The position numbers and the translations under genes were made by a program. Below the pieces are notes generated by a model. That model searched no databases. It was given only the letters and a program-made list of their open reading frames with translations, and was not told the DNA's origin. Positions 1 through 8,482 of a stretch of 64,000 nt of DNA are shown here, one piece after another (positions within the stretch are counted from its first letter, which is position 1; each line of letters starts with the position of its first letter). Source of the DNA: Tidjanibacter sp. (GTDB lineage Bacteria; Bacteroidota; Bacteroidia; Bacteroidales; Rikenellaceae); contig JAFTUI010000018.1 of NCBI GenBank assembly GCA_017466345.1, forward strand, positions 1 through 64,000, read 5' to 3'.

Positions 1-6
1 AAAAAA
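1..6 (-). terminator. T-run at the 3' end of the SRP RNA
   Basis: Six A on the plus strand read as TTTTTT on the minus strand, directly after the closing GGGTAAG/CTTACCC helix of the SRP RNA. The terminal RNA helix plus the U-run forms an intrinsic terminator. The window edge may cut the T-run. Confidence 0.7.
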
Positions 7-102
7 GGGTAAGCTACTTATATCGCACCGCTACAACCACCTACCCTTGCTCTCTTCCAAGCCTGGGGGATTCAGCAGGAGCTGGTCGTATAAGACTTAC
101 CC
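7..102 (-). ncRNA. ffs: Small bacterial SRP RNA (4.5S-like)
   Basis: Read on the minus strand, the RNA begins GGGTAAGTCTTATA and ends TATAAGTAGCTTACCC, so its ends pair. In the middle is the SRP domain IV signature in the right order: CAGG, a three-base stem (CUU), the GGAA tetraloop, GAG closing the stem, then AGCA. The E. coli counterpart is CAGG-UCC-GGAA-GGA-AGCA. The length, about 96 nt, fits the small type without an Alu domain. The RNA binds Ffh for co-translational targeting. A consensus promoter lies 6-7 nt upstream of the predicted 5' end. Identification is by eye from the conserved loop, not from a covariance model. Confidence 0.88.
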
Positions 103-108
103 GAGGTG

Positions 109-139
109 CAAATGTACAATTTTTTCTTATTTTTGCAAA
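109..139 (-). promoter_or_regulatory. Consensus Bacteroidetes promoter for SRP RNA
   Basis: On the minus strand TTTG (136-139), 19 nt, then TACATTTG (109-116), an exact TTTG-N19-TAnnTTTG. The predicted RNA 5' end (102) is 6-7 nt after the last base of the box, which calibrates start sites for the other promoters in this window. The region also carries the leader of the divergent mltG. Confidence 0.85.
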
Positions 140-153
140 AAATTTTGAACTTT

Positions 154-1176
154 ATGGCAAACAAACATCGCAAATCATTTGGCGGCATCTCGCTTATAGT
201 GCTGATTGGCATAGTGTTGGCACTTGGCGCACTATGGTTGGCGGGCAAGCCTTGCGTGGAGCAAGATACCGATATTTATATTCCTACGGGCTCTTCCTAC
301 GTCTCGGTAGTGGAAATTCTCGATGAGGCAGGAGTGGAAAGGCTCGGCATTATCGACTTTGTAGGCAAGCTCAAAAAACTCGACCGCAACCCCAAGGCGG
401 GACACTACCTCCTGCCCAAAGGAGCAAGCCCAATGGATGTTGTGAATATGTTGCGTAGCGGTGCCCAGAAGCCCGTAAGGCTCACCTTTAATAATACTCG
501 CACCCTGCAAGATTTGGCAGGTCGCATAGCAGAGCAGATAGAGGCAGATAGCCTTACTCTCCTTGCGCACCTTTCAGCCCCCGAGACTGCCAAGAAATAC
601 AACCTCTCGCAAGAGGAGGTCATCGGACTCTTCATCCCCAACACCTACGAGGTGTGGTGGAATATCTCGCCCGAAGCACTCACTGACCGTATGGCGAAGG
701 AGTGGAAGAGGTTTTGGAACGAAGAGCGCACCAAGAAGCTCTCGCGCACAAAACTCTCCAAAATGGAGGTCATAACGCTTGCTTCGATAGTCTACGAGGA
801 GACCAAGAATGTGGGCGAGATGCCCAAAATTGCAGGCGTATATATCAACCGTCTTAGGCTCGGTATGCCCTTGCAGGCTTGCCCAACTGCCAAATATGCC
901 GTTGGCGACTTCACGATTAAGCGTGTGCTACACAAACACACTCAGGTAAAATCGCCCTACAACACATACCTCAACAAGGGGCTTACCCCGGGACCCATCT
1001 GTACACCTTCCATTGCGGCAATAGATGCTGTGCTGAACTACTCTGACCACAGTTATCTCTATTTCTGCGCCAAAGAGGATTTTTCGGGCACACACTACTT
1101 CTCCAAAACACTCTCGGAGCACAACCGCTATGCTGCACGCTACACTAAGGCTCTAAAAAAGTCGGGGATAAAATAG
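154..1176 (+). CDS. mltG: Endolytic murein transglycosylase MltG (YceG-like)
   Basis: A membrane-anchored lytic transglycosylase that cleaves nascent peptidoglycan glycan strands and is thought to set strand length. Reading from 154 gives 340 residues: a short basic N-terminus (MANKHRK), one membrane segment at about residues 15-30, a LysM-like region, and the YceG catalytic domain. That domain has ASIVYEET near residue 211, then INRLRLGMPLQ, SPYNTY and GLTPGPI. An upstream in-frame ATG at 106 was rejected because it overlaps the SRP promoter and adds an unrelated FFLFLQ stretch. A TATTTTTG box at 128-135 would leave a short leader before 154. The shikimate genes follow but have their own -7 box. 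Confidence 0.92.
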   Translation: MANKHRKSFGGISLIVLIGIVLALGALWLAGKPCVEQDTDIYIPTGSSYVSVVEILDEAGVERLGIIDFVGKLKKLDRNPKAGHYLLPKGASPMDVVNMLRSGAQKPVRLTFNNTRTLQDLAGRIAEQIEADSLTLLAHLSAPETAKKYNLSQEEVIGLFIPNTYEVWWNISPEALTDRMAKEWKRFWNEERTKKLSRTKLSKMEVITLASIVYEETKNVGEMPKIAGVYINRLRLGMPLQACPTAKYAVGDFTIKRVLHKHTQVKSPYNTYLNKGLTPGPICTPSIAAIDAVLNYSDHSYLYFCAKEDFSGTHYFSKTLSEHNRYAARYTKALKKSGIK

Positions 1177-1199
1177 GCGGTATTTTTCGGGTTTATTAC

Positions 1200-1207
1200 T
1201 ACCTTTG
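1200..1207 (+). promoter_or_regulatory. Probable -7 box of the shikimate gene block
   Basis: TACCTTTG matches TAnnTTTG and lies 27 nt before the start codon of the DAHP synthase gene. No clear TTG is present 19-21 nt upstream, so only half the promoter is supported. Confidence 0.5.
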
Positions 1208-1234
1208 TAGGGAATAAAAATAAAGAGTATCACG

Positions 1235-2287
1235 ATGCGCAACCTTAAATCCATCATAGAGAGCCCACACCCCACCATTGCAGGCCCTTGCAGTGCCGAG
1301 AGCCGAGAGCAGGTGCTCACTATTGCACAAAGGCTTGCCGCCACGGGCAGGGTAGATGTTCTGCGTGCGGGAGTGTGGAAACCTCGCACAAGCCCCAACT
1401 CGTTTGAGGGAGCAGGCGATGCGGCTTTGGAGTGGCTCCGCGAGGCTCGGGAGATTACGGGACTGCCCGTAGCCACCGAAGTTGCCACAGCACAACACGT
1501 CAGGAAGGCTACCGAGGCGGGAGTGGATATGCTTTGGATAGGTGCACGCACCGCCAACAACCCTTTCAGTGTGCAGGAGATTGCCGAGGCTCTCGAAGGC
1601 TCACAAATCCCCGTGTTTGTGAAGAACCCCACAAGTGCTGATGTGGAGTTGTGGATTGGAGCAGTTGAGAGGTTGCAGAGGTGTGGTGTAGAGAACATAG
1701 GGCTCATACATCGTGGCTTTGCGGGCTACACCTCGGTGGGCAACTACCGCAATGCTCCTCTGTGGGGTGTTGCTTTGGAGATGAAGCGCCGAATGCCCCA
1801 CCTTAGGATGATTTGCGACCCCTCGCACATCTGCGGCAACCGCGAAGGGCTTCTTTCGGTGGCTCAGCAGGCTGCTGACCTCGACTATGGCGGCGTGATG
1901 ATTGAGTGCCACCCAACGCCCGATTGTGCGCTGAGCGATGCCGAGCAACAGATAACTCCTGAGGAGTTGGAGCGACTCTTAGGGCAGATTGTGTGGAAGA
2001 GCACATCGTCCGATTCTACACTCTGCAAGAGCGAACTCGAAAGGCTGAGGGGCGCAATAGACCGCCTCGATGAGGAGATTTTCTCGCTCATTGCCCGCCG
2101 AATGGACATCTCGGACCAAATAGGAGCCATCAAACGCCAAAATAACCTCACTATTTTGCAGTCCAACCGCTGGCAAGAGGTTGTAGATAGGGTAACAGCC
2201 CACACCCAGCAACTCGGACTGAGCAAAGAGTGTACAACCAAAATACTCAATGCCATACACTTAGAGAGCATTGAACGTCAAAAATAG
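1235..2287 (+). CDS. Bifunctional DAHP synthase / chorismate mutase
   Basis: 350 residues. The N-terminal two thirds is a type I-beta (KDOPS-like) 3-deoxy-7-phosphoheptulonate synthase, which condenses PEP with erythrose 4-phosphate to start the shikimate pathway: AGPCS at residues 16-20, KPRTSPNSF at 49-57, then VKNPTSADVELWIGA and DPSHICG. The C-terminal 85 residues, from about 265, are an AroQ-type chorismate mutase helix bundle (LRGAIDRLDEEIFSLIARR and QSNRWQEVVDRV). In this fusion class the mutase domain commonly mediates feedback by prephenate or chorismate; that is family knowledge, not seen here. It is 31 nt upstream of the next shikimate gene, so co-transcription is likely. Confidence 0.93.
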   Translation: MRNLKSIIESPHPTIAGPCSAESREQVLTIAQRLAATGRVDVLRAGVWKPRTSPNSFEGAGDAALEWLREAREITGLPVATEVATAQHVRKATEAGVDMLWIGARTANNPFSVQEIAEALEGSQIPVFVKNPTSADVELWIGAVERLQRCGVENIGLIHRGFAGYTSVGNYRNAPLWGVALEMKRRMPHLRMICDPSHICGNREGLLSVAQQAADLDYGGVMIECHPTPDCALSDAEQQITPEELERLLGQIVWKSTSSDSTLCKSELERLRGAIDRLDEEIFSLIARRMDISDQIGAIKRQNNLTILQSNRWQEVVDRVTAHTQQLGLSKECTTKILNAIHLESIERQK

Positions 2288-2318
2288 CCCCATACAATAG
2301 TCCATAGGCAATACACGA

Positions 2319-4235
2319 ATGGATATTTGTCTTAGCATATCCCAACGCAACCCTGCAAGGTGGCTCACGCTCGCAAAGAGCCAGCCGCTGGTGGAGTTGC
2401 GCTGTGACCTTATGGGTATCTCGCAGGGCGAGTTAAAAGGGCTACTGAGCCACTGTAACCAAGCGATTGTCACTTGCCACAGCGAGGACAGAGAATATGC
2501 TTTGGGGATATACCTCGCAGCCATTGAGGCGGGTGCGTGGGCGGTGGATGTTGACTACCTTAGCCCACACGATTTCCGCCAAAGAATAGCCGCAGAGGCA
2601 CACCAAAAGGGCGTGAAAGTTATCTTCTCGCGCCACTACACCAACACTCCCCCACTCGAAGAACTTGTGGCAACTGCCGAGGGAATGTTTGCCGAGGGGT
2701 GCGACATTGCCAAAGTTATCACTACCGCCACCACAACTGCCGAGGCACTTGTGCCTATGGGACTCTATGAGCACTTCGAGAGTGGCAGACTTGTAGCCTT
2801 TGCGATGGGTAGTGAGGGTGCTTTTACGCGCCGACTATCACTCCTTAGGGGTGCACCCTACACCTACGCTGCTCCATCCGCAAAGGAACGCACCGCTGAG
2901 GGGCAACCCACAATCGAAGAGTTGGAGGAGTCACTTAGGGCGGGGTATGGTTTTGAGCACATCGCTCTCCCCCACTCCGCAACACCCCCCTGCTCCAAGA
3001 GTGAGGCACAAAGAGCCATAATACTTGCTACGCTTACGGAGGGCACAACAACAATAGAGAACTACACTCCTTGTGGCGACTCGCTGGCTGCCGAGGGTGT
3101 TGCTTTGGCACTTGGCGCACACATTTCCCACCCTACACCCTCCACGCTCCGCATTGAGGGCGTAGGAGTCGAGGGGGTACGCAAAAGGCTCTGCGAGGAC
3201 AATCTGAGGCTTTCGGTGGGCGAATCGGCACTCCTTGCGAGGATGACATTGCCGATTGTGGCGTTGCTTGGTGGAAGGGCGACCATAGAGGGCGAGGGCA
3301 CGCTGCTCGAACGCTCTTTGGCGGGCGACATCGCCACACTCAATGGGCTTGGCGCAAACTATACTTCCGAGAACGGAAAACTCCCCATAACTATTCATTC
3401 GGGGGCAAAAATAGAGAATAAGATAACCATTGACGGCAGCCACTCTTCGCAGAGCGTGACAGGTTGGATGCTGGCACTTGGCGCAACGGGTGGCGAGCAC
3501 ACTTTGGAGGTTACAAACCCCACAAGCCGCCCCTACATACTCCTCACCGCCCGAATGATGGAGCAGTTTGGGGCAAGCGTGACCATAGAGGGCGAAGAGA
3601 AACTTACCATAACCATAAACTCCGCAGGCTACCACTCGTCACACATAAGGCTCCGAGCCGATTGGTCGGGTGCATCCTACTTTGCGGCAGCCTTTGCGGT
3701 GGCTCAGAGCGGCAAGAGGATTGCCGAGTGCTACACCATCCGAGCCACAACCCACACCGAGCAGGCAGACGAGGCAGTGCTCGATATTTTGCGCTCTGCG
3801 GGGGCGGAGATTGAATACGGCGAGGGCGAGGTGCGATTTTTGCCCTCGGGCAGACTGAGGGGGTTTGACTATGATGCCACACACACTCCCGACCTTGTGC
3901 CAACGCTTGCGGTGCTGGCACTCTTCTGCGAGGGCTCTTCGCGCATTGGTGGGCTCTCTCGCCTACGCAACAAGGAGAGCAACCGCACCGAAGTGCTCGT
4001 GGAGAACCTTGTGGCATTGGGTGCACGGGTGGCAATAGAGGGCGATGAATTGGTGGTTTGGGGCACAAGCGACCTTCGCTCGGCACCCCTTAGGAGCCAC
4101 AACGACCACCGCATAGCGATGGCTCTCGCAGTGGCAGCACTCTTTATGCCCCAAAAGCCCACGATTGACAATGTGGAGTGTGTGGCAAAATCCTTTCCCG
4201 ACTTTTTTGAGCAACTAACAGCAAAACAGAGATAA
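2319..4235 (+). CDS. Fusion: type I 3-dehydroquinate dehydratase + EPSP synthase
   Basis: 638 residues carrying two shikimate enzymes. Residues 1 to about 205 are a type I dehydroquinase: LRCDL near 28, the active-site His in FSRHYTNTPP (about 106), the Schiff-base Lys in DIAKVI (about 132), and MGSEGAFTRRLS. From about 215 to the end is EPSP synthase (3-phosphoshikimate 1-carboxyvinyltransferase): CSKSEAQRA (Lys about 227), GSHSSQSVTG, DWSGASYF, DLVPTLAVLAL, LRNKESNRTE, DHRIAMALAVAA and VAKSFPDFF. The first EPSPS loop is divergent: the usual GSKSxSNRA is CSKSEAQRA. Catalytic residues of both halves appear intact, with no frameshift between them. The aroC start codon follows 2 nt after the stop, a tight operon junction. 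Confidence 0.92.
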   Translation: MDICLSISQRNPARWLTLAKSQPLVELRCDLMGISQGELKGLLSHCNQAIVTCHSEDREYALGIYLAAIEAGAWAVDVDYLSPHDFRQRIAAEAHQKGVKVIFSRHYTNTPPLEELVATAEGMFAEGCDIAKVITTATTTAEALVPMGLYEHFESGRLVAFAMGSEGAFTRRLSLLRGAPYTYAAPSAKERTAEGQPTIEELEESLRAGYGFEHIALPHSATPPCSKSEAQRAIILATLTEGTTTIENYTPCGDSLAAEGVALALGAHISHPTPSTLRIEGVGVEGVRKRLCEDNLRLSVGESALLARMTLPIVALLGGRATIEGEGTLLERSLAGDIATLNGLGANYTSENGKLPITIHSGAKIENKITIDGSHSSQSVTGWMLALGATGGEHTLEVTNPTSRPYILLTARMMEQFGASVTIEGEEKLTITINSAGYHSSHIRLRADWSGASYFAAAFAVAQSGKRIAECYTIRATTHTEQADEAVLDILRSAGAEIEYGEGEVRFLPSGRLRGFDYDATHTPDLVPTLAVLALFCEGSSRIGGLSRLRNKESNRTEVLVENLVALGARVAIEGDELVVWGTSDLRSAPLRSHNDHRIAMALAVAALFMPQKPTIDNVECVAKSFPDFFEQLTAKQR

Positions 4236-4237
4236 CG

Positions 4238-5230
4238 ATGAACTCTTTTGGACACAATTTTCGCATTTCGCTCTTTGGCGAGTCGCACGGTGCGGCAGTA
4301 GGCGTAGTGATAGACGGAGTACCCGCAGGCATAGCCCTCACGGAGGCGGATTTTGCCGAGGATTTGGCACGCCGCAAGGGTGGCACGCTCGGTACAACCT
4401 CTCGCACCGAGCCCGATGAGCCCGAACTGCTCAGTGGCATCTTCAACGGGCATACCACAGGCGCACCCGTAGCGATACTCTTCCGCAATCGCCATCAGCA
4501 GAGCGAGGACTACGCACCCCTTGCCCACACGCCCCGTCCCGGACACGCCGATTGGGTGGCTGCCAAGAAGTTTGGCGGCTGGAATGACCCTCGTGGCGGA
4601 GGTCACTTCTCGGGCAGGCTTACGGTGGCTCTTGTGGCGGCAGGCGTGGTAGCCAAGAAGATTATGGGTGCGAAGATTACTGCCCGAGTGTGCGAGATTG
4701 GTGGCGAGAGCAACCCCGCAAAGTGGCAGGAGATGCTCACACAAGCCGCCTCGGATGGCGACTCACTCGGTGGCATCGTGGAGTGCCGAGCCGAGGGCGT
4801 GGGCGTAGGTCTTGGCGAGCCATTTTTCGACTCGTTGGAGAGTACCATAAGCCACCTCTTGTTCTCCATTCCCGGCATTAGGGGCGTGGAGTTTGGCGAT
4901 GGCTTCGAGGCTGCACGCAAGCGTGGCTCGGAGCACAATGATCCCATCATCAGCCCCGATGGTACTACGGCGACCAATGGCGCAGGAGGTATCAATGGCG
5001 GCATCTCGAATGGCAACCCCATTGTGGTGCGCGTGGCAGTGAAGCCCACTTCGAGCATAAGGCGCGAGCAACACACTCTCAATACCCTCTCGGGTAGTGT
5101 GGAGCCCCTCAGCATTGGCGGCAGGCACGACCTATGCATAGCCCTGCGTGCAGCAGTGGTTGTGGAGGCAGCGGTGGCTATTGCGCTGGCAGATGCAAGT
5201 GCGAATTTAAAATTGAAAATTGAAAATTGA
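4238..5230 (+). CDS. aroC: Chorismate synthase
   Basis: 330 residues. Converts EPSP to chorismate, using reduced FMN. The N-terminus MNSFGHNFRISLFGESHG is the family signature with the conserved His, followed by RPGHADW, DPRGGGHFSGR, GIRGVEFG and GGISNGNPI. The length is slightly short for the family (often 350-360), and the last residues (NLKLKIEN) are encoded by an AAAATTG heptamer repeat that runs through the stop codon. The normal C-terminus has probably been trimmed or replaced by the repeat. It starts 2 nt after the preceding gene. A strong terminator follows. Confidence 0.95.
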   Translation: MNSFGHNFRISLFGESHGAAVGVVIDGVPAGIALTEADFAEDLARRKGGTLGTTSRTEPDEPELLSGIFNGHTTGAPVAILFRNRHQQSEDYAPLAHTPRPGHADWVAAKKFGGWNDPRGGGHFSGRLTVALVAAGVVAKKIMGAKITARVCEIGGESNPAKWQEMLTQAASDGDSLGGIVECRAEGVGVGLGEPFFDSLESTISHLLFSIPGIRGVEFGDGFEAARKRGSEHNDPIISPDGTTATNGAGGINGGISNGNPIVVRVAVKPTSSIRREQHTLNTLSGSVEPLSIGGRHDLCIALRAAVVVEAAVAIALADASANLKLKIEN

Positions 5231-5232
5231 AA
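5209..5232. repeat. AAAATTG heptamer array inside the aroC 3' end
   Basis: Three or more near-perfect AAAATTG units overlap the last codons and stop of aroC. The same unit or its complement recurs at 42481-42505 and 60181-60205, with variants at 49516-49539, 60757-60774 and 63857-63887. Confidence 0.8.
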
Positions 5233-5241
5233 GTTATAGCG

Positions 5242-5268
5242 CGAGCCGAAATTTCGGCTCGTTTTTTT
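5242..5268 (+). terminator. Intrinsic terminator of the shikimate block
   Basis: CGAGCCGAAATTTCGGCTCG is a perfect 10-bp inverted repeat, followed by seven T. Confidence 0.9.
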
Positions 5269-5320
5269 ACAGACCTCTCCCGCCTTCGGCACCCTCCCCT
5301 AACTTAGGGGAGGGTTGCAG
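5269..5320. repeat. Structured dispersed repeat, family 1, copy A
   Basis: ACAGACCTCTCCCGCC, a small GCC-TTC-GGC hairpin, ACC, then CCCTCCCCT-AACTT-AGGGGAGGG (9-bp stem). Copy B is at 46478-46562 and a diverged copy C at 49378-49424. Flank and loop are conserved while stem bases differ between copies. Confidence 0.75.
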
Positions 5321-5358
5321 GGGTTGCAGAAGGAGGAGCGAGCCCGCTATATGTGTTT

Positions 5359-5396
5359 CTAAAAAAAAGTGGTGGTACTCTTCGTGAGTACCACCA
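5359..5396 (-). terminator. Intrinsic terminator of the minus-arm lipoprotein operon
   Basis: GGTGGTACTC-TTC-GTGAGTACCACC (10-bp stem allowing for the loop bases) is preceded on the plus strand by eight A, that is, followed by eight T on the minus strand. It lies about 28 nt downstream of the last gene of the minus arm. Confidence 0.85.
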
Positions 5397-5423
5397 CAAT
5401 TATTAACTACCAACAGGTAACTA

Positions 5424-8297
5424 TTAGAAGGGCATAATACCTCCGTTACCGCCAGAGTTCTCCAATGCATACTGGGCTTCGATGTCATCCTGAGCATCCT
5501 CTGCCTCCTCGCGGTTGTACCAAGCCTCGTGATACTTGTTGTTGGTATCTTTCCAAGCAATCACAACCATACCATCGGTATTCCACGAGGGATCATCTGG
5601 GTCTCTATAATCCCTGCAATAGGTATAATAGCGTGCTGCTACACCACTCTCGGTGAGGGTATTCACACCATAAACTTCACCACTAACCATACCATCTACC
5701 AAAGTGTAGGGAGTGTGTGAAGATAGGTAATCCGTGTTGGTAATCCAAACATATACCTCCGCGGTACCCTCAGCGAAAGTAACATTGAAAGCAACCTGTT
5801 TTGCCTCTTCGCCAAACGAATCAAAGCCATCGATAAGACCTTTATATTCTACGGTGGGTTTACCAAATTCCCAACCCTCATCGTCTTTATAGATGAGTTG
5901 CATAGCCTCGCCAGTGGGAGTATACTCTACATAGTCAGCGTGCGACTGATTGTTGTCCTCATCCATAGCTATCACCAAGATGTGAGCCTTTTGCTGAGGT
6001 GCTGAATAACCATCAATAACGATGGTATTGTCGGTCATCTCATCAACATAGGCAAATGCTGGCCACTCACCAATACTATACATATACTGAGCGGCAGCAA
6101 GTTTAGCCTCGGCTGCTTCGAGCGAACCACCCCAAGTGGAGGTCCATTCGCTATCGCTGATGTATGCATATTTGTAGCGGTATACATTACCGGCACCAGT
6201 TACGGGAACATATACGATTTTGCCATTCTCGCTATTGGTAACCTCGCCAATGGTTACGGTGAGATCTTCGGAATACTCAATATCCTTAGCAGCAAACTCA
6301 GTAACTACAACCTCGCCAAAGTTACCCTCGTTGTCGATAGCCACTGCTGCAACCCAGAACTTCTGACCGGGAGTCAAACTATAATTTTCGACATAGTTAT
6401 CGGGCTTGGTACTACCTTTACCATCTGCCAGAAGTTGCTCAGCGGTGAGATTCTCGGGTTTTTCGAGGTAGAGTTTGTAGTAGGTAGCATAAGCATTCTC
6501 GGTGGTAATGGTAACAGACGCATAACTCATACCTACATCCGACAATGTCATAGTGGGTTTAACTGCGCTACCCGAGCCAGCGGGAGCGGTAGTAAACGAA
6601 GTTACCTTTACATCCTCCAAGGTGTACTCCTCGGGCTGTTTGTCGTTGTCGAGAACAAGGATTGCCAAGTCGTAGGTAGTGCCAGGTTTAATAACCAAAG
6701 GATCATAAGCATCGGGGTCAGCACCGAACTCGAAGAGCGAACCCTCGAAGCGAGTCTCGGTACCCAACCAACCAAGATAGGGTTCACCCCAGCCCCCTTC
6801 GACAGACTGTTTCCAATTCTCAAACTCCTCTTTCCAAGCGTCTTTCTCGCCAAGATAGATGCTGTAACCATCGTAGCCTGCGATACCAACAGCAATCTGA
6901 ACATCGAGAGGAGTACTCTCACCTACCTGCTCAATCTCGTAGCCTGCGTGAACGTAGTCCACCATAACGATATCTTCGGCATAGAGAATAGTATTGTAAT
7001 CATCGTCTACATCATAGAAACCTGCCCAGATTTCATACTCCTGACCAATAACGGGTTTTACGCGGTGACCGGTTTCGCTGTCATTGGGGAAACACTCTCC
7101 CACAAAGCTTTCAACAAGTTCAACAATCTCCACAGCACCATCTACAATCTCATCTGGATCTGCCCAACCACCATAGAATTCTCCACAAGTGTAGCCAAGT
7201 TCGCAGTTGTAATTAACGCACATATCAACGATCTGCTCGGGGGTCATAGCACCCTTAGGCATAATGCCATAGTACATTTTAGCATACTCCTCGCCCCATT
7301 GACCGACAATAGTCTTGTAGTTGCGAATAACAAGAGCAATACCCGTGGTGGTCACATATTCTGATTCGCCAATTTCAGGATTATATACCCAACCAGAAAC
7401 CGTGCGCTCCTCAAAGAGCATCTCGAAGTCTACGCCAAGTTTAACGGTGAGTTTACCAATAACTGCGTGGTTGCCAGCAGAAACACCCAACACCTTGATG
7501 GTTGCTTTCTCGTCTGCCTCGCCAGCTGCAACAGCCTCCTCGGCGGGAGCAGTAACGGTCAGAGCATCGCCGGTGTACTCAACAGCCCAACCTTTGGGAG
7601 TACTAAGCAAAACTGCATCGCTGATAGCCTGTGCCTCAACCTTGAAGGTCTTGGTCTCGCCACCACGGAAGAATGCTGCGTTGCCCGATACGGCAAACTT
7701 GAACTCCTCGGGAAGAGCAACAGTGAACGACTCGCCACCTGCCAGAGTGAAGGTTACAGCGTTGTCCTCAACAACTACGTTGGTAAACAATGCCACCTCG
7801 CCTGCAACAGCTACCCAAGTGTCGCCACCATCGAGCGAAACCTCGGTGCGACCGTCAGCATCCTGGCGAACCTGTGCGTTCTGGTCAACTGCAATTTTGT
7901 TGCCATTGGCATCAACCATTACAACAGCTTTGCCCTCGACAACCTGTGCCCAATAGTAAGTACTCTCTTCCTTAACAACGGTAAGAGCACTATTGGTGGC
8001 GCAAGAAAGGCTCAAAACCTCACCATTGGCAAGAGTAAGCACCCAATTGCCCTCAGCATCCTGCTCGCAAGCCACGACAGCAGCAACGTGCTCCGCCTTA
8101 GCATCGCCAATAAGAGCCTTCAAAGCAGCTACTTCCTCATTCAAGCGAGTCTCCAATGCATCAACACGCTCGGTAAGATCCGAAAGATCAGATTTAATCT
8201 GGTCAAGATCGTCCTGATTACAGGAGGTTGCCAATGTGGCAACACCAACCAATGCTACCAATGCAAGAGTTTTCAAATTGCGGAAAAATCTTTTCAT
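5424..8297 (-). CDS. Large surface lipoprotein, DUF4988/PL29 N-terminal type
   Basis: 957 residues from the ATG at 8297; the longer reading frame upstream lacks a signal peptide at its start and was rejected. MKRFFRNLKTLALVALVGVA leads to the lipobox LATSC, then NQDDLDQ, acidic residues typical of Bacteroidetes surface lipoprotein export. Residues about 25-70 form a predicted coiled coil (DDLDQIKSDLSDLTERVDAL). It is followed by the repeated W-x-L/G-x-x-W-like modules of the DUF4988 / 'PL29 family lyase N-terminal' region, a BACON/Ig-like stretch, and two or more fibronectin-like domains (LTPGQKFWVAAVAIDN). No catalytic lyase domain is recognised, so enzymatic activity is not claimed. Last gene of the minus arm, separated by 185 nt and probably with its own promoter. 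Confidence 0.8.
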   Translation of the reverse strand: MKRFFRNLKTLALVALVGVATLATSCNQDDLDQIKSDLSDLTERVDALETRLNEEVAALKALIGDAKAEHVAAVVACEQDAEGNWVLTLANGEVLSLSCATNSALTVVKEESTYYWAQVVEGKAVVMVDANGNKIAVDQNAQVRQDADGRTEVSLDGGDTWVAVAGEVALFTNVVVEDNAVTFTLAGGESFTVALPEEFKFAVSGNAAFFRGGETKTFKVEAQAISDAVLLSTPKGWAVEYTGDALTVTAPAEEAVAAGEADEKATIKVLGVSAGNHAVIGKLTVKLGVDFEMLFEERTVSGWVYNPEIGESEYVTTTGIALVIRNYKTIVGQWGEEYAKMYYGIMPKGAMTPEQIVDMCVNYNCELGYTCGEFYGGWADPDEIVDGAVEIVELVESFVGECFPNDSETGHRVKPVIGQEYEIWAGFYDVDDDYNTILYAEDIVMVDYVHAGYEIEQVGESTPLDVQIAVGIAGYDGYSIYLGEKDAWKEEFENWKQSVEGGWGEPYLGWLGTETRFEGSLFEFGADPDAYDPLVIKPGTTYDLAILVLDNDKQPEEYTLEDVKVTSFTTAPAGSGSAVKPTMTLSDVGMSYASVTITTENAYATYYKLYLEKPENLTAEQLLADGKGSTKPDNYVENYSLTPGQKFWVAAVAIDNEGNFGEVVVTEFAAKDIEYSEDLTVTIGEVTNSENGKIVYVPVTGAGNVYRYKYAYISDSEWTSTWGGSLEAAEAKLAAAQYMYSIGEWPAFAYVDEMTDNTIVIDGYSAPQQKAHILVIAMDEDNNQSHADYVEYTPTGEAMQLIYKDDEGWEFGKPTVEYKGLIDGFDSFGEEAKQVAFNVTFAEGTAEVYVWITNTDYLSSHTPYTLVDGMVSGEVYGVNTLTESGVAARYYTYCRDYRDPDDPSWNTDGMVVIAWKDTNNKYHEAWYNREEAEDAQDDIEAQYALENSGGNGGIMPF

Positions 8298-8365
8298 AGT
8301 AATTGTGATTAAGTTAATAAAATAAGTGAATTGTGTTTGTTCCAAAAAAACCTCTCTCTGAGCCA

Positions 8366-8401
8366 CGTCCCGCCACATCGCAACGGCAATGTGGCAGGGC
8401 G
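8366..8401 (-). promoter_or_regulatory. Leader hairpin upstream of the 957-aa lipoprotein
   Basis: A 36-nt inverted repeat with a 16-pair stem (one mismatch, two G-U) and a CGTT loop on the minus strand. It lies between a TATATTTG box (8421-8428) and the start codon at 8297. A run of seven T follows about 15 nt after the stem, too far for a textbook terminator. Confidence 0.6.
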
Positions 8402-8420
8402 TTCCCAAAAATCATATATG

Positions 8421-8454
8421 CAAATATAAGTTTTTTTTTCTTTAAGTTGTGCAA
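8421..8454 (-). promoter_or_regulatory. Possible promoter for the 957-aa lipoprotein
   Basis: Minus-strand TATATTTG at 8421-8428 matches TAnnTTTG. A TTTTTTGC stretch ends about 23 nt upstream, a little further than the usual 19-21 nt. It would give a leader of roughly 115 nt that includes the strong hairpin. Confidence 0.5.
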
Positions 8455-8482
8455 AAAATCGCTGTTAATATCTTAACATTCG

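Noticed and set aside
106-153. Upstream ATG extending MltG by 16 residues
   Set aside because: It overlaps the SRP RNA promoter, has no similarity to MltG N-termini and lies upstream of the likely mltG transcript start.
8298-8408. N-terminal extension of the 957-aa lipoprotein
   Set aside because: It reads through the leader hairpin and would bury the signal peptide.
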